A stretch of 64,000 nucleotides of DNA, taken from contig JAPEUQ010000007.1 of the NCBI GenBank assembly GCA_027946365.1, positions 1,364,001-1,428,000 of the forward strand, written 5' to 3'. The notes beneath the pieces are model-generated. The model was not told the origin of the DNA. It did not search any database and saw nothing but the letters and a program-made list of their open reading frames with translations. Shown here piece after piece: positions 22,274-32,819 of this stretch. Position numbers and translations under genes: made by a program. Within the stretch, counting starts at the first letter, position 1, and each line of letters opens with the position of its first letter. Source of the DNA: Kalmusia sp. IMI 367209. Taxonomy: Eukaryota; Ascomycota; Dothideomycetes; Pleosporales; Didymosphaeriaceae.

Positions 22274-24555
22274 TCAAATCAGTGTGATAACTCTTTCTTC
22301 GGCTGATTTGTGCTCTTGAACGACCTTACCCACTGCCTCGTTTGTTCTGACAGTGAATAACGCAATTCTTTTGAAGCAGCTGTCTTGTGGATGTCCCTCA
22401 GCCTGGGTGTTGGGAGACGTAACATTTTGTGGAGTACTCTCGATTTCTGGTACCAGCGTCAATAGAAGCCCTTCCACGCAGTCTTGAGTCGTGGCGGTTG
22501 TATCGGTATCTTTGTGCGCGCAACGCTGTATAACAAGCATGTAAACATGCATACTCTTGGCAACAGTCGACTCATCGTCATAATGAATCTCAAACGTACT
22601 AAGAGCAACGGGGTCGTCGATGTGCGGGAGCTCATTACTTTTCAGCGTGATGTTACTTGGCGAGAAATACAATTTCTGTTGCCACTCGTTTTCGCTGTCG
22701 ATCGTAGCACTTATGAGTCTGCACTTGATGCGCATTGCGGCCCTTGTGAGCTGTCCGGATGCTCTTGCTTCGACGTCAATGGATTTGAGCTCGCACCAAA
22801 TCTCTTTATGCGAACACCATGTATGGAATTTAGTTGTGTTGCTTGTCCAGATTCTATGGTTAGTACTTGCCCAGCTCCAGCTTGGAGCGCGCCATTTCGT
22901 CAGCTTAGAAGAAGGTTTATCCCATGGGTAAGGGTAATTGAACCAGCATAGTTCTTCCAAAATATGGTTTCTCCATAACCCTGCAACAAGCTTGTCACCG
23001 ACTACTTGCTCAAAGTCTTCTGTGATGCCTAGCAAAGCGACCAGCTTATCTTCCTCCTTCGTCATATTACAGCCTGAATAGCAAATTCGAAATCCTGCCC
23101 ATGCAATATAGAGATCGCGTACCTCTAGAGATTGAAGTAGAGAGATGCAATCAGTGCAGGACCTCCGATCACAGCCCGTCGACAGGTGGCGCTGCTGCTT
23201 CTTGTATAAAGATTGTAGCTTGGTCTTCAACGCACCAGCATCGGTTGTCCAAAATGGCCTCGCCCACTCTGGCAATGATCTTGAATAGGTCTCGCTAGCT
23301 TTCCCTTCGTAACACTCCCAAAAGAGCTGCGAGGCACTGAAGTGCATCGTTCGTGGAGATAGTTGTCGTTCTTGAGCGACCCATGCGCGTTGATTCAAGG
23401 GTGCCAACTCAATGTATTTGTCCCAGCTGTTCCACCGATCGCACCATAACGCACCGGCGGGTAAGTAATCCCCTTCTGGCGACAGAGTCCACGTTGCATT
23501 CAAGCGAAAAGGTTGTAACCGCTCAGGGTCTCGATCATAGAACAGGCCCTCATCACCCCCTTTGGCAGCAGTCGCAGCTATTGTGCAAGTTGCTTGGCTA
23601 TAGACGGCTCTCATACGACTAGCTTCGGTAGACCAGTCGTCGATGTCGTCTTGAAAAATGCAACTAGTGAGTCAGCAGAGATACAGGACATATATTACCA
23701 CATGCTTTGAGTGCTGAGTTTATCTCAGGTGTCACTGTTAAGCACGATGCAATTCCAGATATAAGAAATGGGTAACATACAGCGAGTCGATCCAAAGGAA
23801 GCGGACTTGGAGCTTCCTTGTGACAGCAATAGCATCTTGAAAAGTTTTGGGTAATATCGAAACAGGAAGTCCTTCTCGTAACGTCGAAGCCGTAGCTTTT
23901 GTGAGGGTGTAAGGTTGCGTGTCTCCCCAACAGTGAGAGAGACAGAAGTAAGGCCCTTTGTCTTCGAAAGTGATAGATTCGCGCAGATATATGCAATTAT
24001 CTTCGGAGCCACCTACATCAATAAGCCTAGAAGGGTAGAATTGTTTATTTGACTGTCTTAATCCGCAGTAATCATGATGCTCAAGACACTCTCGGTATTT
24101 CCTGTGAAGAAAAGCGATCGCTGATTGGGAGCCGGTATTTTTCGAGAGGATGGCAGGATCTCCGTACGTATACATATCTGACAGCATATTGAGCATTTCG
24201 TGTACTGTTACGGTATACAAGAGCGCTCGTACGAACCATCCCATGGTATAAGGGCAAACTTGGCGTCCAACCTCGCGTCTCCAGTATCGCATATTAGGCT
24301 AAGACAAAGCGCAGATGCTTGACCTTCCACTTGTTCTTCTGAAAGCATGGATAGCGTGCTACCTAAAGATACATCCAGGCCGTCATGGTTGTGCTTCATG
24401 ATTGCCCATGCTCGTGAGCAAAGTGGACACGGCAATTGAAGCGCTTCTTCGAACGATTTAGCATCAGGATGATGAACCGATCCACCGAGTGGTAATTTGT
24501 CGTAGTCACCACGCAGTAATTTTCTACACGGCTCACACAATTTCTCTGTTGGCAT
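22274..24555 (-). CDS. HET-domain (heterokaryon incompatibility) protein
   Basis: Three exons: 24555-24237, 24177-23781 and 23663-22274, giving 701 aa. The N-terminus has the CxxC...CPLC cysteine pattern often seen ahead of HET domains. The HET domain spans about residues 182-330: YFCLSHCWGDTQPYT (LSHCWG 186-191), LPKTFQDAIAVTR, FLWIDSLCIFQDDIDDW across intron 2, then ASRMRAVYSQATCTIAAT. HET proteins trigger regulated cell death on non-self fusion or act as NLR-like effector domains. No NACHT, WD or ankyrin module is attached; the ~370-residue C-terminus is unassigned. Intron 2 (117 nt, GTATGT) is firm. Intron 1 (59 nt, donor GTTCGT) is my best fit to a frame change; an indel making a pseudogene is the alternative. 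Confidence 0.8.
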
Positions 24556-25797
24556 TTTCGCGGCGTTTTCAGTGGTTGAGGATGATTTGTTCGTGGGTTG
24601 CCGCGGCTTTTGGCCCTATCGCGGGGTACCTATGTCGGCGTACGTAGCCTAACAAGATTGCGAGCTGGTCGATTTCACTTTCGTGCAGATGCCTGAGGTC
24701 TACACCTACTCGTCGTAGATGATTATGCTCGCGTAGTGGACGATGCGGCTAAAGCATGTCGTACAGTAGTTGTAGGTTGCTCATAAGACTGACGACACGC
24801 ACTTTCCGTGTCGGATCACGTGACGTACGACATATCTATACCAGTACTACCCCAGCCAATTCGTATAGCTTTCCGGGCCCATCGACAGAAGGGCCCAAGA
24901 TGTTTCCCGCCGAATCCATTCATCGTCAAACTGTACATGATTTTCAATCGTCTATTCCCGGAACGGTTTAGACTGTGACTGCACGATGAATCACGGGCGT
25001 GATTAAGGACTGAATGAACCGAGAAAGAACTAGTACGGAGGTGTATTAGAAGCCTCCGGGGTCTTGATGATTCTCATAAGGACCGTATCGATAAAACCAG
25101 TGTGGTCCCTTCATGTGATTAGCATGAGGAAACACTTTGGCATCGCTGGTGCGCTAACATACAGTCGAGGCCAGGTCATTTACTAAGATACCATTGAGCT
25201 CATTAAATCTACAAGCAAGCTCACGGGTATGATTTTTCGGTGTTATCGGAGGCATAGCTCCTACATAAGCCAGTTCCGCTGACACTGCTCGGTATAACCT
25301 CCGAACGAGGACCCAAGCTTTGCCACTAGCCAGTCGTGTTCTACGAACGATTCGCCTTCCAATTTGCGGACACTCGAGGATTTCGTCTTGTTGGATGTTC
25401 CGGCACTTTCATGAGCCAATAATAGTTCAAGGTGCCGTCCAGGTTTTGGAGTGGAGATTTGCCGGCATCCATACAATTATTTGGGGTAACACATACAACG
25501 TCAATATAAGGTTATGGCCGCAGCCGCTCCATGCATGCAATCTACCCCAGATTGTCGGATATTAATCGTGGGTTGCAGATGAGAGCTGATTTGCAGCTGA
25601 CCATGCTTATCGAGCACTCTCCGCTTTGTGCTACGATGCATTCAGGTGTTGGATATGAAGTATAGTGCAGACGTACTGATACAGGATGGCTTGATTTTCC
25701 CCAAAGTATATACGTCTATTGGGGAAGCGTTCATGAGTTCATCGTGCTACTCCAACAATCTTCAGCTGCCACTCGATTCTGATCGGATTCTACGAGT
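24556..25797. other. 1.2 kb divergent intergenic region, no gene seen
   Basis: It lies between the start of the HET gene and that of the DUF1996 gene. Short frames on both strands lack any recognisable features. Confidence 0.5.
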
Positions 25798-26996
25798 ATG
25801 AAGTCTTTCTCAGCTGCAGCGCTTGCGCTCATTGCGCCGGTTCAGGCCGGTCTCCGTTTCCCATGCTCGACTCTCACTGTCCAGCGTCTTGATCCCGTCG
25901 TTCAGCCAGGCTCGAATCCGTCTGCTCACGTCCATCACATTGTCGGGGGAAATGCGTTCAATGCTACCATGACCGGTGATGTTAGCGAACGTGCAACATG
26001 TACCACTTGCCAAATGGCAGAAGACTTTAGGTACTGCGATGTTCTTTTCGAAGTACGGAGAGACGTATGCTGATGCGCGTAGCAACTATTGGACTGCGCA
26101 ACTTTACTTCAAGCACCCCACCAATGGGTCCTACAAGCGTGTCCCGGTCCTTCCAGTCCAGCCGCTGTTGGGCGGATCGAACGGTGCCTCTGGTGGATTG
26201 ACTGTTTACTACACACAATTCGACCTTACTAAGGATAATCTGAAGCAGCAGACCGTCAAGGCTTTCCCACCGGTAAGTCTCTATCAAAATACGTTAGTAT
26301 TGTTCCAGAATCTGATATCCCCAAGGGTTTCCGCATGACTGTCGGCACACCAACCTCCAGCGATAAACCACACGTCGGTCTCCGCTACCAATGTCTAACC
26401 GGGCAGAACCGAGGGGCAGAGATGCCCGATTTCCCCACCAAGCCCTGCACAGGCGGCATTTTCACCTCGCATCATTTCCCCGCGTCAGTTCTTCCCCCTA
26501 AATTCGTCTCATCCCTCACTAATGGCCTATAGCTGCTGGGATGGCAAGAACCTTGACTCTCCGGATCACCAATCTCACATGTACAACACAATTCGCTCCG
26601 ATGGCTTCATGAACGCTCCTGCGTGCCCGTCTACCCATCCGATTCGTGTACCCCAGGTAACTTACGAAACTACATGGGACACGACGCAGTTCAATAGCCT
26701 GTGGACATCTGGTGCGCCGAACCCATTTGTGTGGAGCTTTGAGGGGACTAGTGGATATGGGACGCATGCAGATTACATGTTCGGGTGGAAGGGCGATGCA
26801 CTGCAAAAGGCCATGGACAAGAGCGAGTGCTTTTATGATGGATGCGGGAGTATTAAGAAGCAAGCTATGAGTGAGGCGAACAAGTGCACGGTTAAGGACA
26901 TGGTGGGCGAGAAGGTCGATGGATGTAAGTGCTCAGAGAGACATATGAGGATTTTGCTAACAGAGTGTAGGGCTCACTCAGCTGCCGGGTATGTGA
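25798..26996 (+). CDS. secreted DUF1996 (WSC-associated type) protein
   Basis: Five exons: 25798-26030, 26083-26272, 26326-26483, 26533-26924 and 26971-26996, giving 332 aa. It begins with a signal peptide (MKSFSAAALALIAPVQAG). DUF1996 landmarks occur in order: RLDPVVQPG...SAHVHHIVGGNAFN, AEDFSNYWTAQLYF (spanning intron 1), a GGLTVYY block, GFRMTVG, HHFPACWDGKNLDSPDHQSH (spanning intron 3), and the terminal VDGWLTQLPGM split by the last intron. All junctions fall on family-typical sequence. DUF1996 proteins are secreted, often abundant in fungal secretomes, with no settled enzymatic role. No WSC carbohydrate-binding domain is attached here. Confidence 0.9.
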
Positions 26997-27322
26997 AGCA
27001 AATAGAGCCAGGAGAGGCTTTTTACGGTAGAGCTGAAAGGGTTTCTTCCTCATCGTCCCGTATTTAGTTCATCAACTGATTTGGGTCAAATTGAACACCT
27101 ATGATGTGTCGATTACCTTGACGAGTAGCATATTGCCCACCTTGAAGCTATATGACCTTTAATGTAGCATTCAAAGCACATTGCCACAGTGTATGACTAG
27201 AGAAGTAAGTGGTGAACAGACACGCTGCTTCACAAACAAAAAATATCCGAAGTTCGAGCGAGAGATTCTTCATGGCCTTTTACACATTCCAATCCCACAC
27301 ACAATTAGCCACCTCGCCCATC

Positions 27323-28027
27323 CTATAGCTTCTTCTCATAATCTAGGAGTTCTACCGTCACACCCTCCGCAAATTCAGCAGTCAGCTCCTGATCACCACC
27401 CTCCTTTGTCGGCCTCGCCACAAACCCCCCAATTCCCACACTCCATCCCTCCTCGTCTGCAAAAATCCAATTGACCTCCCTCAATGGCCTCCTCTCTACC
27501 TCCTCCCCCTCCTCATTCTCGACAATTTGATAAACCCACAGGGACTTCCCTAACTGATCCTTCTCCCTCCTCGCCTCAATCGTCGCCGTAGGCCTGCTTT
27601 CGTTCCCTGCGAACCCTTGCAGCGGGAGAATCGACCAATCAGCCCACTGATCACAACCTACAGTCGAAACATACGGCTTTCCATAGTACCACTCGATGCC
27701 TGTCTTGAGCCACTTGTCCTTTCCAGAACCGAGCGGTGCTGAGGGCGTGGTGAAGCTGAGGAGGAGGCCGGCTTGGTCGTATTGGCGGAGGGAGGAGGCA
27801 GGGGGCAGGGCGAAGGTGAGACGGGCGCGTTGGAAGGACTTTAGTTCATATTGAGGGAGAGGTGAAGGGTGCGTAGGCGCGTCGATGACGTTGTGGGAAG
27901 GGGGCTTCCGCCAGATGTCTTTGCCTGCTGGGGAAGACAGGTTGAAAGGTTGGACGTTGTCGGTCTTGATTGCGTAAGTCATTGTTGCTGTGAGGACGAG
28001 AAGAATGATGGTATGCAATTGCAACAT
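27323..28027 (-). CDS. secreted DUF1349 (concanavalin A-like) protein
   Basis: Single exon, 234 aa, with ATG at 28027. Residues 1-19 (MLQLHTIILLVLTATMTYA) form a signal peptide. The rest follows DUF1349: FNLSSPAGKDIWRKPPSHN near the start, an RARLTFALP strand, YDQAGLLLSF, WLKTGIEWYYGKPYVSTV, the DWS strand, SLWVYQI, LREVNWIFA and GIGGFVARP. The family has a beta-jelly-roll lectin/glucanase-like fold related to bacterial YesU; activity is not established in fungi. It faces the DUF1996 gene tail to tail, so two secreted proteins of unknown role sit together. Confidence 0.85.
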   Translation of the reverse strand: MLQLHTIILLVLTATMTYAIKTDNVQPFNLSSPAGKDIWRKPPSHNVIDAPTHPSPLPQYELKSFQRARLTFALPPASSLRQYDQAGLLLSFTTPSAPLGSGKDKWLKTGIEWYYGKPYVSTVGCDQWADWSILPLQGFAGNESRPTATIEARREKDQLGKSLWVYQIVENEEGEEVERRPLREVNWIFADEEGWSVGIGGFVARPTKEGGDQELTAEFAEGVTVELLDYEKKL

Positions 28028-28636
28028 TGTGAGAGGAGCAATTCAGTTCTTATATGCTTGGGGACGGGGAGCACATTAGGGCAAATGGGGGAAGGAACGA
28101 CTGCGACCTGGAGCTTCTTCGGGAAGACCAACCTTGTGAGGACTAGATGCTTCGTGCATGGTGAATTTATAGCCGTGAGTCACGGCGGGGGCGGGGGACA
28201 CGAGGAGGGGTACAGGTTTACCAATCTGCCTTGCATGGAGTAACGCGGAAGTACACTGCGTGCTGGAAGTGGGAAAGCGGGGTGATGCTCTTGGCAAAAA
28301 CGCCCCAGAAAACTCGGTACCTGGCTTTGTTATTAGCGTAGCAGTGCTGCAAATATGATGCGATGATGCAGGCGTGATCTTGGGTGGTATCCGAATGCAT
28401 ATGGAGACACGTGGTTGAGAAAATTACCAGATGTGGTAATACGGTCGGCTCATGGCTCGTACTTAGACGCACGCTAGGAGGGTTTGTGCTGGAGTACGGC
28501 CGCATGGATTGGGCGTATGTCGGCGCGAACAACGGACGTAGTACGTACGGTGCATGACATTGACTGTACTTGTGGTGATGTGACAGCTTTACTTGACATT
28601 TCATGGATATATACACATTGTACAATTCTAGCGTAT
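28028..28636. other. intergenic, no gene seen
   Basis: Promoter of the DUF1349 gene plus 3' UTR of the complex I gene. A CACGTG-type hexamer occurs near 28408. No coding frame supported. Confidence 0.5.
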
Positions 28637-29679
28637 CTATTTCTTCTGCTCGCCTTCTTTCGGGGGCTCGGGTTTCGGTGTCGGCAGCTTGAACTAGAGG
28701 CACTCAATTAGCATGGCACCAAAGCAGGGGTGCGAGTTCAATGTGGCAATAAAGACGTACGTTCTCCGGTGTTTTGTTATCACCAGGACCAACTGGCTCC
28801 CAGGCAGTGGAGCCACCACGGAAGTTCCTGAACGCCTGAGTCATCTCAAGCGGCTCGACCACAATCCTCTTCTTCTCCTCGTCGTAACGAATCTCTGTGT
28901 ATCCCGTCATGGGAAAGTCCTTGCGGAGTGGGTGACCATCGAAGCCATAGTCGGTCATGATACGTCTCAGATCGGGGTGCCCGACGAAGAACACACCAAA
29001 CAGGTCATAGACCTCACGTTCATACCAGTTGGCCCCGTCGTAGAGATCGCAGAGGCTGGGTACGGGCGTTGCCTCGTCTGCGTACGTCTTGACTCTCAAG
29101 CGCGAGTTATGCCGGATACTGAGCATATTATAGACCACCTCGAATCGCTGGTCCTTAGTAGGGTAATCGACCGCTGTGATATCCGACACTTGGGTGTATT
29201 CAGCGGCGGTGTGGTACTTGAGGAAGGTAAAGACAGGGATGACGCCTGCGGGAGGAATGTAGATGGTCAATTCGTCTTTCCAGACGGAGAACCTGCGAGG
29301 CATCAGTCTCGTATCCGTCAGATGGCAGCTGAATCGCATACTGCTGGATGTACTTGGGCAAGCACGACATGAGGTACTGGCCGTATTTGTGCAGCGCCTC
29401 GCCCTTCTCCTTGTATTTGTCGGTCGGATTCACAATGGCAGCTTTGAGCTTGCCCGTCTGCGGGTCGCGGGGAGCATACTTGCTACCATGTCAGCAACTG
29501 CGGCCTGTTATATGAGGTCAATGGCTACATACACGCAGGTGAGGCGTCTCCGAGCTGTCGCCGGCGACCTCCTTCGCCCGCAGCGCCGTGGCTGCAAAGG
29601 TGCGTACGGCGTGTCGCGGGCAGCTCGCAGAGCGCACGGCTTGACCCAATGGCCGTCCGACGGCCTGGCGCAGGGCCAT
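28637..29679 (-). CDS. NDUFS3: NADH:ubiquinone oxidoreductase 30 kDa subunit (NDUFS3/NuoC type), mitochondrial
   Basis: Four exons: 29679-29533, 29478-29342, 29292-28761 and 28693-28637, giving 290 aa. This is a core subunit of the complex I peripheral arm in the mitochondrial matrix. The first ~40 residues are Arg/Ala-rich without acids ([20 protein letters not shown]), a mitochondrial presequence. The family signature is in exon 3: [20 protein letters not shown] followed by [18 protein letters not shown]. The [19 protein letters not shown] junction crosses a 49-nt intron, and the last 19 codons ([18 protein letters not shown]) are a separate exon. Reading on without that last splice would give a false C-terminus. 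It is divergent from NOT4 with 360 bp between the starts. Confidence 0.95.
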
Positions 29680-30039
29680 TGTGTGTGTATCTTTGGTGGT
29701 GTGGCTGCGTGCAGCGGTCTGGCGGCAGGTGGGAATGTCGTCGTCAACGTTAGAGCTTCCTTCCTCCAAGCGGGTCGCGGCTTCTGAGCTAGGGCGTCCA
29801 CGTGACGTTCGATGCCGAGCGCGCCTTCCAGATCTGCTTGCAGGCCCGCGCTCACGCCCCCGTCACCATCACCAGCATCCTTTCCTTGCTTCCTCCATTC
29901 ACGGTCGGCGTTCGTCCTTTCCTCGCGGCTGCCATATCCTGCATCTTCGCCGCACATTCGACATCTGTCGCTCCACATCTCTTACCACCGTGCTCGACGC
30001 CACCGCCACGGCTCACCAACGCACAGCAACTCTCACACC
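29680..30039. promoter_or_regulatory. bidirectional promoter region, complex I subunit / NOT4
   Basis: 360 bp separates the two divergent ATGs. It is GC-rich and has open frames on both strands that are shadows. No TATA box was seen, as is common for housekeeping promoters. Confidence 0.5.
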
Positions 30040-32664
30040 ATGTCCCGCATACAACAGGACCAGTTCGTCGACGATGACGAGGAGGAGTGTTGCCCACTCT
30101 GTGTCGAGGAGTTCGACCTGTCCGACAGAAACTTTCGCCCGTGTCCCTGTGGCTACCAGGTGCGCGCCCCCGAAAATTCGGTGAGGCTGCTCGAGTACCA
30201 GCTAACGCGCCGTGCTAGATATGCCAGTTTTGCTTCAACAATATCAAGACGACGATGAACGGCCTGTGCCCCGCTTGTCGTCGTCCGTACGATGAGTCTA
30301 CTATAGAGTTCAAAAACATCACCCCCGAGGAGTATGTGCCCCTCGCAGCCGACTACGATCCTCACTAACTAGTCTAGGATGGCCAAGCACAAGCAGCAGA
30401 TAGCGCAAAAGGCAAAGAAGAACGCACAAATACGGCAGAAGGAGGCCCAGAAAGCCGAGGCTGATTCCTTGAGTCGCAAACATCTTGCTGGGCTGCGAGT
30501 TGTCCAGAAAAACCTCGTTTACGTTACCGGCCTCACACCCACAATACGCGAGGATCGCTTGCTGGATACCCTGCGTGGCACTGACTACTTTGGTCAGTAT
30601 GGTAAAATCATCAAGATCGTTGTGAGCAAAGCAAGGGAGAATGCGCAACATCAGCAATCTGTTGGTGTATATGTGACCTTCGCACGGAAAGAGGATGCGG
30701 CTGCATGCATAGCTGCCGTTGACGGCTCTCAAAATGGCGATAGGACGTTGAGGTGAGTTTTCTACTATCACTTTCGGGAATAGCAAGTTGATCGGTATTT
30801 TAGAGCGCAGTATGGCACGACCAAGTACTGCTCAGCGTACCTCCGCGGCGAGCAGTGCAACAATAGAAACTGCATGTTTCTACACGAGCCTGGCGAAGAT
30901 AATGACAGCTTTACACGGCAGGATTTATCCATGATGAACTCGATACAGACACAACAGCCCGCACAATCGTCAACCAGTCGCTCAGCTCCTCCAGCACACC
31001 ACGGTCCTCCCGTAGCTGCAGCATCGGCTCCGATGCACCGACAAGACAGCAACGACGCTGGAGGCTCAGAAGACATACCCGGGTTACCCGCAACAGCAAA
31101 TTGGGGAAGTAAAGCTGCCCAAGAACGCCGCGCGAGTCGGTCGACGAATGCATCAAACCCCAGCCCAATGACAACGAATGCTGTGCCCGCGCCGCCAGTA
31201 GTCAAGCCAACGAAGATAGAAGAAACGCCTAAGAAAAAGGGCAAGGAGAAAGAAAAATCTGTGCAGAGCTCCAAGTCGACAACACCACAACCGCAATCGC
31301 AATCGCAACCACAGCTCCAGCCTCAACCCCAACCTGCTTCTCGACTACAAAAACCCCGCATCCCTGGTCTTGATGGTCTTCTCAAAGCTGTAACAGCGTC
31401 TGACTTCAAATTCGTGTTTTCTAGTGCTCTGTTTTCCGAGGAAGAGCTCAAAGCTATCACTGAATTTCCCCAGCTTTTGGACCCTAACGGTGGCGCAAAA
31501 CGACGTGCCATGAGAGAGAAGGAGAAGGAGCTAACGGCCCAGCGTGACGCAGAAACCCAAGCTGCATTGCAACAACAAACCCAGCAGCAACAGCAAGCTC
31601 CTACCGAAAACGAAGAGCACGAGACAACGGCCGGAGGCAGCTTGCAGCTTGGCGGCGAACCAGAAGAGACACACCAGCCCGGCGCAAGTCATCAGAACCA
31701 ACACGCCATCGCACCACCAGGGCAACAGACCCTTGGTGTGAGTCTGTTTGGACAGAATAGCTCGCTGGAGGACTTTGGCAACCTTGGATTGAACACCACC
31801 CGCAATTTGACACAACAACAACAGCAGCAACTGCTGTTGTCGAATTTCAAGTCGGGTCCTCAGTCCGCCGGTCTCCTATCACAATTCCAGAATACCCAAT
31901 CACAGCAATCACATGCGCCCACTGGAAATGCCCCTGGTCATACGAGGCACACGTCTCGCTTTAGTTTTGCCAACGACAGCGCATCGGCGTCCGCTTCTGT
32001 GCAGCCCGTAGCAAACCAAAAGCTGATGAACCAACAATCTTCCATGATGCCCAAGAACAACACTACTCACTTCAATCAGATTTCTCAGCATCAACCATTG
32101 AATGGGCAGTATTACACTAGCGGCGTTCAAGGTCCCCCACCTGGGTTGAAAGCTACTTCGACACCACCAGTCAGCGGGGGTGGCATGTTCAGTCAGGGTC
32201 ACGGATTTGCTACTGGTGGTCTCGCTTACGGAGCGAATGCTACCGCCAGGAATAATAATGATGCGCTATATCAGGACTTGCTCCGAGGCAGGAACTTGGA
32301 CGGTGGTGCGAGAGTAGGTGATGCTGGAAAGCGTGAGTCAATGTTTCCTCCTTTTCTTAATCAACACCCTACGACCTCCACGCCAGCACCTGCACCTGGC
32401 CTTCTAAGCTTTCCTTATGGGCCTTCGCCTGGCGCCTACCAGGACACTGGTTCGCAAAAATCTAAGAAAAAGGGAAAAAAGCACAGACACGCTAACACTT
32501 CCTCCTCTGGAGGTGGTGTAGTAGATGTACAAGACCCAAGTATCTTACAGGCGAGGCTGCATCAAGGAGGCGGAATGGTTGGGCAGGGACTGTATGGCCA
32601 AGGTCAAGGTGGGTTTTCCTCCCTCAATACCTACAACAACTACGGCGGTGCCGGACGATGGTAG
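30040..32664 (+). CDS. not4: CCR4-NOT subunit Not4, RING-type E3 ubiquitin ligase
   Basis: Four exons: 30040-30159, 30219-30331, 30378-30752 and 30804-32664, giving 822 aa. The N-terminus has the Not4 C4C4 RING: CCPLCVEEFDLSDRNFRPCP, then ICQFCFNNI and LCPACRRPY (residues ~17-62). A Lys/Gln-rich coiled stretch (79-118) leads to an RRM (~123-203, NLVYVTGLTP) and one CCCH finger (Cys212, Cys221, Cys226, His230). The remaining ~590 residues are disordered and rich in Gln, Ser and Gly, ending GGAGRW. Not4 ubiquitinates proteins on stalled ribosomes and links translation to mRNA decay; it works in cytoplasm and nucleus. See the following gene for the question whether the locus is longer. Confidence 0.93.
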
Positions 32665-32819
32665 CTCTTTCGCTTCTTTGACATATTTTCGACCGTATTG
32701 GTCATGCACACTGTTTTATTATCTTTCATTCACTTGATGGGCACATGGCGTTATGAGGGTTTGAAGCGAATGCATTGGCACTCGGGCTTACTGGTCTTTG
32801 AGATGCTCGGCGTTTATGA

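Noticed and set aside
29263..30184. Plus-strand frames across the complex I / NOT4 promoter
   Set aside because: They overlap real exons on the other strand or lie in the GC-rich promoter; only the frame continuing from ATG 30040 is coding.
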